This document shows positions 33,600 to 43,149 of a stretch of DNA of 64,000 nt, piece after piece. The translations under genes were made by a program, and so were the position numbers. This DNA comes from Acanthosepion esculentum (taxonomy: Eukaryota; Mollusca; Cephalopoda; Sepiida; Sepiidae). The notes under the pieces were generated by a model. It was given only the letters and a program-made list of their open reading frames with translations, was not told where the DNA came from and did no database searches. How positions within the stretch are numbered: the first letter of the stretch is position 1; each line of letters starts with the position of its first letter. The stretch is from the NCBI GenBank assembly GCA_964036315.1, contig OZ038485.1:101196249-101260248 (forward strand), read 5' to 3'.

Positions 33600-34285
33600 T
33601 ATATGTTGCGTCCCTTCGAGACGTCGTCGACCATGGCTCACCACTATAATAATAATTGATAAATTTTCGACATCGATTCCGAAAACTTGTTCCACCGTAC
33701 ATTTACTTAGGCACACTAGTTAAGTGATGCGTTGTTTTCCTCTGTTACTCCTGCTTTCAATCTGTTCCAAGCCCTCTTTCCTCGTGTCAGCTGTCTCTTC
33801 TTGATTTTAAGCATATGTGTCCTTTTTGCTTCGGTTTTCTCTAAAACGTCATCATTGCTCACAGGTTCAGTCCGTGGTATTCTCAGCATCCTTCTGTAGA
33901 ACCACATTTGTGTTGCTTCAAGTCTCTTCTTCATCGGTGAAGAGATAGTCCAGTATTCACTGAAATATAGGAGGACTGATATTACATAACAGTTCTTGTC
34001 TTTCTTTCTAACGATAGTTCGCTGTTTTTTAATACTTTGGTTAGCTTTAGAAAGGCATCTTTTGCTATGCCAATGTACCTTCGGATTTCCCTGTCTCACT
34101 CTCCGTCCACTGATAAAACAATTGCCTTGTAAACTGCATATTGGACTGTCTTATTTCTAACTACCATACCTTCTGTCTTCGTGATATTTAATCCTTTCTT
34201 CTTGCTTTCCTTCACTACCTTTTGTAGGAAATCTTGTAGTTTCCTTTTTGTGCCTTATAAATTTCAATTCTATTATTGCTGATAT
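33600..34285 (-). pseudogene. Endonuclease-RT LINE, long C-terminal remnant
   Basis: A 127-codon minus-strand frame (33716-34099) reads 'KRCLSKANQSIKKQRTIVRK', 'YFSEYWTISSPMKKRLEATQ', 'MWFYRRMLRIPRTEPVSNDD'. Upstream (34285-34100) gives the RT thumb-like text and downstream (33715-33600) the 3' UTR. A deletion removes the 'KFLGHIMRKEGLENL' block. Best-preserved copy of this family by open-frame length. Confidence 0.8.
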
Positions 34286-34630
34286 ATCTAACTGTTCGTT
34301 CTGTTTCTACTTTCTAACAAAATTCGTCGTTGTTCACATGTTCGCTCCATACCGCCAATAAATAACTGTGAGAAATTGTATATACGTTCATTCTTGCCTC
34401 CTTTGTGAAGAGGTTTACAACGCTAGAAAAAAAAAGAGATTTGTAAGTTGCGTGCCGTAAACGTTTTCGTTCTGTTTTCGTTTTTTACGGTCTTGCATTT
34501 AACTCGCTTCAATTTTATATGCATTAAGCACTAAAAAAGAAAAATGGGGTTATTTTAAAAATAAAAGGTACGACGAAACGAAATACACTAAAGGTAATTA
34601 TTCTCTTTTTAGCGCTAAGTAAAATGTTTA
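34286..34630. other. No recognised feature
   Basis: AT-rich sequence without supported coding or repeats. Confidence 0.25.
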
Positions 34631-34634
34631 CGCG

Positions 34635-34850
34635 GTGTGAATTATCCAGAGGCAAATCTTGATTAGTTCGAAACCTAATCTTATTCCTGATCACGATTAA
34701 CAATGGTTTACCAAGTTTAAAGGTGAGGAAATGCCAGTGGCAGTGATATTCGCCTTACTTTGCTCGACACTTCCACGCAAAGATAGTAATCATGGAGTAT
34801 AATTTCCTGCAAAGCAGTTCTTTCTTTCGTTTTGTAAAAGCCATCACCAG
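34635..34850 (+). repeat. Unclassified repeat R1, copy 1
   Basis: 'gtttaccaagtttaaagg', 'cttactttgctcgacacttc' and 'cacgcaaagatagtaat' match 35260-35370 at about 80%. It is cut by the element at 34851-35158. Confidence 0.65.
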
Positions 34851-35158
34851 GGCTGGATATTGTCCTTAGGGCGCCCCTGGGCTAATAGAATTTGGGGTCC
34901 CTTCATGATGTACGCTCGCCCCCAACCCGTGTCTATAAAAATCTAAATGGGGCCTCTTCAAATCGAATGTTAAATACCCACTATAACTACAGAGGTACAA
35001 ATACTCTAAATTATTTAAAATTAGTTGAAAGGAGCCCCATTAAATCTAAAAAATCTGTTCTTATATCTTTATTTATTAAAGTTTTATCAGGGATCCCTCT
35101 AGCCACGGGACCTTTGAGGTGCAGCCCATACTAGCTCATAGATAAATGCGGCACTGGT
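34851..35158. mobile_element. Possible hAT-type non-autonomous element (~308 bp)
   Basis: It sits between copies of repeat R1 and has weak terminal similarity: 'accagggctgg' at the left and the complement of 'gcggcactggt' at the right. No 8-bp target duplication was found, so the class is a guess. The 80-codon plus frame 34892-35134 has no domain. Confidence 0.3.
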
Positions 35159-35560
35159 CAAGGATGTAAGCGGTCATGGTTTCCCACCACATTTATTATC
35201 CGTGAATTGTCATCAATTCTTGGGAAAGATATTGAAGTAGTTCCCTGTCTTATTCGTGACCACGATTGACAAGAGTTCACCAAGTTTAAAGAATGGAAAT
35301 ACCGGAGGCAGTGCCATTCACCTTACTTTGCTTGACACTTCCACGCGAAGATGGTAACTCCTGAATAAGTATTTCCTACAAAGCACTTCTTTCCAACGTT
35401 TTTTTTCTTTCTTCCGTTTTTTTGTTTTTTTGTTTTAAATGTCAGGGTCCGTCAAGATATAAGCGGTCAGGTTTCTCCACAGACTCTTTTATTATCTGAG
35501 AATTACAACCCCCTTCTTGAGAAATGTAGTGAAGTGGTTTCCCGTTGCATTCTGCACGCA
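35159..35560 (+). repeat. Unclassified repeat R1, copies 2 and 3
   Basis: 'tataagcggtcaggtttct' (35459) repeats 'tgtaagcggtcatggtttcc' (35166), spacing about 293 bp. The second copy is truncated near 35560. Confidence 0.6.
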
Positions 35561-35579
35561 TTGGAATACAAGCATCTCT

Positions 35580-36165
35580 CGATTAATACGCATTGGAATA
35601 CAAGCATCTCTCGATTAATGCGCATTCGATTAATGCGTACTTGATTACTGCGCTAAAATTTTATACACCAAAATTCGATTAGTGCATATATAATACTCGA
35701 TTAGTGCAGTAAATCTTTTATACACCAAAATTCGATTAGTGCATATATAATACTGGATGAGTGCGGTAAAACTTTTATACACCAAAATTCGATTAGTGCA
35801 TATATGATACTCGATTAGTGCGGTAAAACTTTTATACACCAAAATTCGATTAGTGCATATATAATACTCGATTAGTGCGGTAAAACTTTTATACACCAAA
35901 ATTCGATTAGTGCATATATAATACTCGATTAGTGCGGTAAAACTTTTATACAAATAAATTCGATGAGTGCATATATAATTAGTTCAATTAGTGCAGTAAA
36001 ACTTTTATACACCAAAATTCGATTAGTGCATATATAATTAGTTCGATTTGTTCGGTAAAATATTCTTCAGTTTAACCATAGTAATTGAAAATTGACACTT
36101 TTATAGTTACCGATGTACACATTAGACGCACTAATCGAGGGATTCCTGTACAGTGTTTCCTACTC
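35580..36165. mobile_element. pogo/Tigger-like non-autonomous element with 57-bp internal tandem repeats
   Basis: About seven 57-bp units of 'cgattagtgcatatataata' plus 'ctcgattagtgcggtaaaac' run from 35640 to 36060. The left border holds two 'aagcatctctcgattaat' copies, and the right border is 'gcactaatcgagggattcct' (complement 'aggaatccctcgattagtgc'). CCTCGATTA-type ends are typical of pogo/Tigger termini. The 102-codon minus frame is a period artefact (57 is divisible by 3). The class is inference. Confidence 0.6.
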
Positions 36166-36244
36166 TTAGACCGACCGTCACCCAAGGCTAGAAAGCCCAG
36201 TCTACTCTGCTATTTTCCCCAGAGGAGAAGAACTGGATTCACGC

Positions 36245-36290
36245 CCCTTCCCTAGAGTATTTCTGCGAAAGTGAATGCATTTGGACATGA
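36245..36290 (-). mobile_element. SINE-core fragment
   Basis: 'tatttctgcgaaagtgaatg' is the reverse complement of the 62140-62185 core. 36170-36440 around it is otherwise unrecognised. Confidence 0.45.
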
Positions 36291-36447
36291 CAAAATTTGT
36301 CGCTGATCCCAGTTTCCTCACCCGTAATCGCTACGCTACCCGCTCATCCCTTACTTTAGTGTTTACTTTGGATTCTGAAAAAAAAATCTAAGCTAAAGAA
36401 GGAAAGCAAAATAGGAAAGTATTCTTCCAAGAGTCTCAATTCTTCAT

Positions 36448-36665
36448 TTATTTGAACCAGATGTGCAACAGCTGACGCGCAAAATAATAGACAAACTCTT
36501 TGGTAGCACTTCGAGAGGCTGCTCCCGTCAACAGCAGCATAATGTCAGGATATTTGCAGTGCCATTTATCGCACGGATAGGTTTCCCTGCAAGTACCTTC
36601 GGTGGACTGTCGCAAAACAGCATTATGCTTTAGTGTTAGCCACTTTCCGGCCGGTTTGTATTGCC
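36448..36665 (-). CDS. Candidate terminal coding exon, unknown protein
   Basis: The minus strand stays open for 86 codons and ends in TAA at 36448-36450. It has no plausible initiator. A good 3' splice site, 'gtcgctgtcgtttgtctag', sits at 36666-36684, so an exon would start at 36665 in phase and encode 'QYKPAGKWLTLKHNAVLRQS', then 'TEGTCRETYPCDKWHCKYPD', then 'IMLLLTGAASRSATKEFVYY' and 'FARQLLHIWFK'. Three closely spaced cysteines, balanced amino acids and higher GC than neighbours favour real coding. AATAAA overlaps the stop. I do not recognise the family. A chance frame or old transposon piece remains possible. Confidence 0.3.
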
Positions 36666-36802
36666 CTAGACAAACGACAGCGACAATTATTTGGATTTTT
36701 TCATCTTAAAATGCTGATGACATTTACCATTAAAAGTAATAAAAGTAAACCAGTCAGACAAAAAAACACCTAAGTCTGTCAACCTTTTCTTTCTCCAACA
36801 TT

Positions 36803-37200
36803 CCTGGAATTCGTACCAATTCCTTTAGTGGGGAATCGTTTCTCTTGAAACGGTCTCCAGATGTCTTAGAGTTCTGCGAAACTAATTTAAACTCTTCTAT
36901 CTCTACTGCTGAAATAATTGTCCCCGATTATGTTCCTCTTTGTCGAAAGCATTCTAGGGTACGTATGCATGGTCTAGGTGTTCGTAGTCCGCCAATGGAA
37001 CAGAAATCGTCTCTTGAGTTCCATGATGATTCTTTCGTGTGCTTTCGACATATATTATTAGAGTCTAATACCTGTTTTTCGTTTATCGCTCTGCTTCTGT
37101 CTCAGCACTGCAGCATATTAGACAAAATATTATTACAGAAAATTGTAGCGAGCTATGATCGCCAACATCCTAAGGGGACACGGCAGATAGAAGAAGATTA
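36803..37200 (+). pseudogene. CR1-like LINE, endonuclease-domain remnant
   Basis: An open frame of 118 codons from 36845 reads 'RSPDVLEFCETNLNSSISTA', 'EIIVPDYVPLCRKHSRVRMH', 'GLGVRSPPMEQKSSLEFHDD', 'SFVCFRHILLESNTCF', the middle of an APE-type endonuclease (D-I-L-FCETNL, then Y.P..R.D, then GLGVYV). Later residues degrade and the catalytic GDFN region is lost. It probably belongs with 37251-37469 as one internally deleted copy. Confidence 0.75.
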
Positions 37201-37250
37201 GATATATTTTCGGTAGCACCGATTAGGATTCATTTCAGGATTTTCTTCAG

Positions 37251-37469
37251 GGTGACACTTCTAATGAAATCTTTAATCTTCCTATTGAAAATTGTGCTAC
37301 TGAAGTTTTTCCTTGGGTGAAAACCGGAATTGATGTTTTTGTACCATTTCGGTAATAGGAGTGGGGACCACAAACTTATTGTTTCACGCCTACCTATTCA
37401 GCCGCTATAGCATAAATGAATCATTTTTGCAAGCGCATCTTCGCATCTATACGTGAGTGTGTACTGCAA
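37251..37469 (+). mobile_element. LINE inter-domain fragment joined to a microsatellite, copy B
   Basis: Reads 'IFNLPIENCATEVFPWVKTG', 'IDVFVPF', stops, 'SAAIA', 'MNHFCKRIFASIRECVLQ'. It ends 'gtgagtgtgtactgcaagg' against the TA array, the same breakpoint as 33313-33525. Confidence 0.65.

Positions 37470-37539
<70 letters not shown>
37470..37539. repeat. (TA)n microsatellite
   Basis: 35 TA units bordered on the right by a mariner terminus. Confidence 0.97.
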
Positions 37540-37540
<1 letters not shown>

Positions 37541-37542
<2 letters not shown>

Positions 37543-38345
37543 GTCATCGCATAAGTCCTGTCCGAATTTTGAATAAAGAAAACAAGTGACCAAATGTTAC
37601 ATTTAATTACAGATTCAATCAACAATGTATTTTCCCTGATTATCTATGACTTCCTTCCATCTATTAACAAGCTTACTAATTCCATTACTGTAAAATTCTT
37701 TTGGCTTTGATTCGAAGAACTCACAATTGTCAGTTTTACCCTCTTCCTGTGTTACAAAAGCTCTTTCTTCCAAATGATTCTGTAAGCTACGAAACAAATG
37801 GTAGTCTGAAAGAGTAAGATCGGGAGAATAAGGTGGATGAGGAATTTTCTCCCAACCAAATTCGTCGATCTTTTGTGACGTGATTCTTTGTGTGGTCGCG
37901 CATTGTCCTGACGAAACATCACCCGTTTTCGATTCACGAGAGGTCTTTTTTTCCTCAAAACTTGGTTCAAACGCTCTAATTTCTGACAGTATATTTGAGC
38001 ATTAATTGTTGCATTAGGTGGTAAGAATTCAAAGTGGATTATTCCTTGCCATCCCACCAGATTGAAAGAAGAACCTTTTGCCCATGAAGTTCCCTTCTCG
38101 GCTGTGGCTGGGGTCCTTCCCCTTTACCAAGCCACTGTCTACGATGCTTAACATTTCGATAAAAGATCCATTTTTCGCCGCCAGTCACAAGTCTATCCAA
38201 AAAAGGTGAAACAAGTTGGCGAGAATGGAGAGAAGAGCAGATGTCAACTCGGGATTTGAGGTTGTTTTCAGACAATTCATGAGGCATCCATTTTCCAAGT
38301 TTAGGAACTTTTCCAAGTTGTTGAAGATGACAATGAACAGTTGTA
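37541..38345 (-). pseudogene. mariner transposase remnant with one terminal repeat
   Basis: The terminal repeat 'caggtcatcgcataagtcct' at 37541 lies against TA, the mariner target. Minus-strand frames read 'LGKWMPHELSENNLKSRVDI', 'RLVTGGEKWIFYRNVKHRRQ', 'SIWWDGKE', 'GIIHFEFLPPNATINAQIYC', 'RVMFRQDNARPHKESRHK' and 'MFRSLQNHLEERAF'. These include the TGDEKW-type block (E kept as GEKW), the WWD/G-IHFELLP block and the DNARPH catalytic aspartate. Frameshifts split it into three frames. The N-terminal helix-turn-helix region is missing; homology stops at about 38345 at an inverted repeat. Confidence 0.9.
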
Positions 38346-38347
38346 TA

Positions 38348-38664
38348 AAATTTCGTGAGAGTGTATGTATGAGAGTGTGGGACGAATGCTTGAGTAAATG
38401 AAAGCTATAGGGAGGGGTAACAGACGAGAGAAGAACAGGCATGTCTAAAGATGAAGGGGGGATTCAAATTTAACAGAGAGAAGTTTTAAAGAGGGGAGCC
38501 AAAGACGGTTTAAGTGAGAGAAATATGAATGTTTTCAAATGTCTAATACATTAAAGATACGCCGGAAAAGATACACCGGAAAAGAGTCTGTTACCCCTCC
38601 CTATAGCTTTCATTTACTCAAGCATTCGTCCCACACTCTCATACATACACTCTCACTAAATTTT
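38348..38664. repeat. 77-bp near-perfect inverted repeat, 163-bp spacer
   Basis: Arms 38348-38424 and 38588-38664 are complementary with one mismatch visible ('gagtgtgggacgaatgcttg' and its complement). The right arm continues into the SINE-like repeat at 38665. Confidence 0.95.
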
Positions 38665-38855
38665 ATTTTTTATTCCCGGAGTTGTTTTTTTTTGTTTTCT
38701 TTTTGAATTTGTAGGTCTGATGAATTGGATCGTATTTACGATTCCAATGTAATAAATTATGACCATGGAATATTAGTGTTTAAGCCTTTTTATTATATTC
38801 TTACTCTGTCCTGGACATTGAGTTCTACGTGGAGTTTATCCTCTTGGAATTATTT
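38625..38855 (+). mobile_element. SINE-like repeat, copy at 38.7 kb
   Basis: 'ttattcccggagttg', 'gaatttgtaggtctgatgaa', 'ccatggaatattagtgttta', 'ctgtcctggacattgagttc', 'atcctcttggaattat'. Longest of the three copies. The left part is also at 47262-47330. Confidence 0.75.
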
Positions 38856-38948
38856 TTTATACATATATATATGTATGAGTATGTATACATGTATATATAT
38901 TTATATATTTTAGATATATGATTGCATATGTATGTGTATATTTACCAC

Positions 38949-38952
<4 letters not shown>

Positions 38953-39019
<67 letters not shown>
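38953..39019. repeat. (TA)n microsatellite
   Basis: 33 TA units immediately upstream of the LINE fragment. Confidence 0.95.
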
Positions 39020-39022
<3 letters not shown>

Positions 39023-39024
39023 CT

Positions 39025-39340
39025 GCTTTCGCTGGTTCTTCATGTATTTAAGCGTTCTTCTAGGCTGGTATCTCACTCACACCCTTTCACTGTAAAAACT
39101 GTTAAATGTAGTCGTCTCTTCTACACCAATAGCTTCATGTCTCGCATCTCTCGTTCGTGGAACTCCCTCCCCTCTTCCTGTTCCCTGATAGCTATAATCT
39201 CCAACTATTCAAATGAAATGTCAATCGACGTCTCCTGACCCCTTGATCTATCCCCTATCGTCTTCATCCTTTCCTCTATCACGCCTATTTGGTCTCACTC
39301 CAATTCTCTCTAACCCCTTGCGTGCTAGTGGGGTGAAACG

Positions 39341-39345
<5 letters not shown>
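39025..39345 (+). mobile_element. CR1-like LINE, 3'-terminal fragment flanked by (TA)n
   Basis: Continuous frame 'LVLHVFKRSSRLVSHSHPFT', 'VKTVKCSRLFYTNSFMSRIS', 'RSWNSLPSSCSLIAIISNYS', 'NEMSIDVS' followed by a stop: the C-terminus of the RT protein with the LW/WNSLP block. The 3' UTR ends 'ccccttgcgtgctagtgggg' and 'tgaaacgatta', then (TA)n. Best copy for defining the family's C-terminus. Confidence 0.85.

Positions 39346-39388
<43 letters not shown>
39346..39388. repeat. (TA)n microsatellite at LINE 3' end
   Basis: About 21 TA units directly after the LINE terminus. Confidence 0.95.
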
Positions 39389-39391
<3 letters not shown>

Positions 39392-39533
39392 ACAGTAAAA
39401 AACAAAATTACCTCAGCATGAGAATAGTCTATTTCTGGCTGATCTGAACCCAGCCGACTTCAGCTCTGGATAAATATCTGTTATTACTAGAATCCAGCTG
39501 GATTATATCCCAATGGACCTATTACCTGTATAC

Positions 39534-39541
39534 ACACACAA

Positions 39542-39631
<90 letters not shown>
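39534..39631. repeat. (CA)n-(TA)n microsatellite
   Basis: CA at 39550-39578, then TA to 39631, bordering the Penelope-like fragment. Confidence 0.95.
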
Positions 39632-39633
<2 letters not shown>

Positions 39634-40141
39634 AATTAAAGCCAACCCTGAACAGAATCAACTATGAATACTGCAGTAATATCCTGAAATACCTATAAAA
39701 GAACAGTTTTTCACGCTTTAATGCGCGCGTGCCCATGACATTATGACATAGAGAGAAAAATTCCATAAGTGATAGTTTTTTTCACGTTCTAATGAACGCT
39801 CAGCACATTGTCAACTGTTTTGCATTTAAAAGCATAATGAAAAAGTTACCGTAATGGATAACAACGCACAACTTTGTATGAATACTTATATTAATGAACA
39901 ACATATAGTTTTGTACTACTTGCACCCCTGAAGATGATCTTGGAAAAAGATCTAAAGTACTTGGGAAATGAAAATAAAAGAAATTTACAGAGCTATAGCA
40001 CATTTCGCTCATCCTTTAACACCAATACACAGAAGGTGATTCCTGGGTATGAACGGATTTTGTTAAAAATTAGCAGATATAATGTCTGTAATTTATTCAA
40101 TCAGACATGCCTAAAAACGAAATTTGCTTTCTAAATATACA

Positions 40142-40143
<2 letters not shown>
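39632..40143 (+). mobile_element. Penelope-like element, permuted copy (C-terminus, pLTR-like part, N-terminus)
   Basis: It opens in frame with 'LKPTLNRINYEYCSNILKYL' and a stop, the C-terminal end of the Penelope-type protein. There follow ~220 bp without coding, a hammerhead-like core at 39928-39956 (CTGAAGA, stem GATCTT/AAGATC, TAAA), then a new open frame with 'FRSSFNTNTQKVIPGYERIL' and '[19 protein letters not shown]', N-terminal-type text. This tail-to-head order is what partial tandem Penelope-like copies produce. TA arrays bound it on both sides. Confidence 0.65.
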
Positions 40144-40235
<92 letters not shown>

Positions 40236-40236
40236 G
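40144..40236. repeat. (TA)n microsatellite
   Basis: About 45 units with one TG interruption, between the Penelope-like piece and the 1.4-kb element. Confidence 0.95.
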
Positions 40237-41697
40237 GTACTTCCACTCAATTTTGATACCTAAGGTTTAAAGAGAATATTTAAAAATGAAAAAGCCTTCT
40301 TGAAGTTTTCCTGTCAGCTTTAAGTGAAAGCTAAACTTACTGTTTCCAGTAAGCAAAATACTCCTGTGTATTTCAAACAGAGATTATATTGATTGGAATC
40401 TCAACATTTTGGTCGCTTTCAGAAAATCGATAAAAATCAATAAATATCGGCCATTTTGGTTTCTTCCCAAAATAAAATATACTTTTCTGAAACTTTATAT
40501 GGGAATATTAGCTGATTTAAAGTATAATTAATTTGATTTGAAAAAAAATATTATTTACTTTTAGTTTAAAATAACTGTGAAATGGATTTTAAAAATAAAC
40601 TATAGCGGTATTACACGCTTATCACTGTCGCTTGTGATGATAAAATCTGTCAACGCATTTACTGTTGTTCTGCGGAGACTTTATCTGTTAAAACATAATT
40701 TAAGAAAATGACGGCTGAGCGCCTTTTTTATATAATTTTTAAATACTCATTAATCTTAAAAATTAATTAATTTTAGGAATGTTAACTTTAAATTTGTTAT
40801 AGTCATCGCTCTTCTTTTCTGATTATGTCGTGTATGGTCGGCCATACTTTCAAACAGTGATAAGTTACATAATATTTTATATACAGAAAATAAAAATTAA
40901 ATATTGGGTGTAAACGACTTTCATTAAACTTTATTGAGCATTTCCGTTTTTGATTCGTAAATATAGTTTTTCTTTAATAACAATATCACATAATCTGATT
41001 GAAATTATGCAGAATTTTAAACGATCTGTATTATAAATTATTATAATTAAAAAATTTTAAAATGAAAACTATTCTTGTAAAAAATTTATCATTTATCGAA
41101 TCTTTTTTTCATAATAGAATAGTGTCCTTAATAAATTCTATTGATAAAAGCATTTAAAAGTTTTTCTTATTAAATAATGTTAGTTTTATTACATTTTTTA
41201 ATTTACGATTTAGAGCAGATTTTTAGTAACAAGGTGTCCTGCTTTACAAAAAATCTGACGATTTAAATTCTCCATGTAATCCTTCTTTTAAATAATAAAA
41301 CAAATTTTGAAATTGGAATTGAATTTCATGAAATTAAGTGGAGGTGGCATTGGTAAAACAATATATTTTTTACCAAGATTTTCTAACAAAAAATTATTTC
41401 GTTCATTTGTGAATAAGTCCCGAAAGCTTCAGCATATCCAAATCAATGTGTCTTTTACCTGAAAAAGGCGTTCAAACATTAATCGTAAATATTACGTCGA
41501 CTACTGACGCAAAAAAAACAAGATTTTTAACCAAAATTTCAAACATGGTAGAAGGGACTGAAATATTTAATAAAATAATAAAAAGTACTTTGATCTTTCC
41601 TCTTAATAACATAAACATTTTGACGATAAAACTTTCTTTTTATTAAATTTGGGGCCTTTTTATCATGCTATGCTGTTGCTTAAGCAAATAAGTGGAG
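40237..41697 (-). mobile_element. ~1.4-kb AT-rich element of unknown class, copy B
   Basis: Inverted relative of 31262-32683. Ends 'ggtacttccactcaatttt' and 'aagcaaataagtggaggta' form imperfect terminal inverted repeats (TACYTCCACT) and both are flanked by TA. Length and TA target suit a Tc1/mariner-like or related DNA transposon, but no transposase survives. A 66-codon frame at 41446-41646 is not conserved in copy A. Confidence 0.65.
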
Positions 41698-41721
41698 GTA
41701 TATATATATATATATATATAA
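41698..41721. repeat. (TA)n microsatellite
   Basis: Short TA run between two mobile elements. Confidence 0.9.
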
Positions 41722-41744
41722 TGTCGCACGGACAAAGTCCGACA

Positions 41745-42217
41745 ATTATTTTAAGACATTTTTTTTATGTTTATACGTTCTTTTTATAGATACAAATATC
41801 TAAGTAAATGCTCTGATTATAATCAATACATGCGTCTTCCGACAGGAATCGAACCTGCATCCTGTACGGAACCGTCATATAGCCTGACGTGACTTACTGA
41901 TTTAGCCACAGATGCGCGTTTCGGTTAGTAAGTAGAATTGTAGTTTAAAAACAGTAAAATCGACCTTGCTAACCGAAACCCTCCTCTGTGGCTAAATTGG
42001 TAAAGCACGTCAGGTTATATGACGGTTCTGTATAGGATACAGGTTCGATTCCTGTCGGAAGACGCATGTATTGATTATAATCAGAGCATATACTTAAATA
42101 TAAAGTTCTATGAAAATTTCTCGGACAGTCAGGCCAGTAAATGTTGTTAATACTGTTTATTATAAACAAGGCATTTACTTAAATATTTGTATCTATAAAA
42201 AGAACGTATCAGAATGT

Positions 42218-42221
<4 letters not shown>
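41745..42221. mobile_element. Head-to-head tRNA-SINE palindrome
   Basis: Left arm (minus strand) 41745-41945 and right arm (plus strand) 41955-42221 are the same SINE in opposite orientation, including tails ('tctttttatagatacaaata' and its complement). In the right arm the head has 'tgtggctaaattggtaaa' (A box), anticodon-like arm CGTCA/TGACG and 'caggttcgattcctgt' (B box, perfect T arm). About 55 bp is inserted in the right arm at 42105-42160. It is related to 17976-18335. The acceptor stem does not pair, so it is not a tRNA gene. Confidence 0.85.
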
Positions 42222-42285
<64 letters not shown>

Positions 42286-42312
42286 AGAGAGAGAGAGAGC
42301 GAAAGAGAGAGA
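42222..42312. repeat. (TA)n-(GA)n microsatellite
   Basis: 30 TA units, then a GA-rich tract, adjoining the SINE tail. Confidence 0.95.
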
Positions 42313-42429
42313 GGGGTTGTGATGGATAAATTCTCTTCTAAATTATGCACAAATAACACTGACATCTCATTTTAACAGATATATTTGCCAAAATTACACA
42401 AAAATGTCTTGAAATATGAAAAAGAAAAT

Positions 42430-43015
42430 TTATTCAATAAATTCGTCATTAGCTTCAACTACGGCCTCACAACGACTTCACAATCTCCCGCAACTTTTCT
42501 GGATGGTCTCCCTGTTGGTGAATGCTGCCACATTCCTTGACTTTAGTTCATCTTTGGTGTTACAAAGAGTTTTGTTGATCTCTCACTCAACTGCGCCTCA
42601 CACATAATAATCAACGGAGTTGCAGACTGGGGAGTTCGGTGGCTAAATTTAAAGGGTTATGTGGTTGCAGAAATTGCAGATATAGGGTCTCCATCAGCCA
42701 ACTTCTTGACCCAGGGCAGTACTACCTCCTTAAGGCACTTGATGTAGGCCTCCGTGTTGAGTCTGGGGCCCTCATCAACACATTCAGGAGTTCTTTTCTT
42801 ATCAGAATGATCAGAGTAAGTTTTATGCGCTGCTGTACCTTCGTAATCGCCATTAGTCTCATCAAACTCTTTTCCAAATCCTCTACCTTGTCATCAGACT
42901 GACACCCAAACACTCTGAAATGTTCGTATTGGAGCTTCTGGTGCGAATGCCAAGCAGTACAGCATGCCGTTTCCAAATTTCCATCAGAGTGAATTGCCTC
43001 ATGGTGCACTTTTTC
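42430..43015 (-). pseudogene. Tc1/mariner-like transposase remnant, internally deleted
   Basis: The minus strand starts 'HHEAIHSDGNLETACCTAWH', continues with frameshifts through 'PDSTRRPTSSALRR', then jumps to the C-terminus 'PNSPVCNSVDYYV' stop 'GAVE' stop 'EINKTLCNTKDELKSRNVAA' and 'CEAVVEANDEFIE' with a normal stop. The two in-frame TGA codons sit where the family has W and R. The N-SP-C-N-DYYVWG and EANDEFIE patterns are those of mollusc and arthropod Tc1/mariner-like transposases. Most of the catalytic core is deleted. Confidence 0.85.
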
Positions 43016-43149
43016 TCAGAGACGCTGCTCAACTGACCCTATTATACTTTGCAGTCGACAAAATCATAAACAAACAACGCACATGCGCGAAATTAAAAAT
43101 ATAAAACGGCGGCAATTTACCTATCACACCCTCTCTCTATATATAGCTT

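Noticed and set aside
34851..35158. Firm hAT assignment
   Set aside because: Weak terminal match and no 8-bp target duplication; kept only as a low-confidence feature.
38711..38760. CTGATGA in the SINE-like repeat (also 47357 and the complement at 26925)
   Set aside because: A hairpin follows, but no GAAA comes after it in any copy, so the hammerhead core is incomplete.
41960..42065. Apparent class II tRNA genes (also 18139-18215 and 30992-31082)
   Set aside because: A and B boxes and T arms are good, but acceptor stems fail or carry extra bases and anticodon loops are wrong. They sit in SINE bodies, so they are SINE heads.
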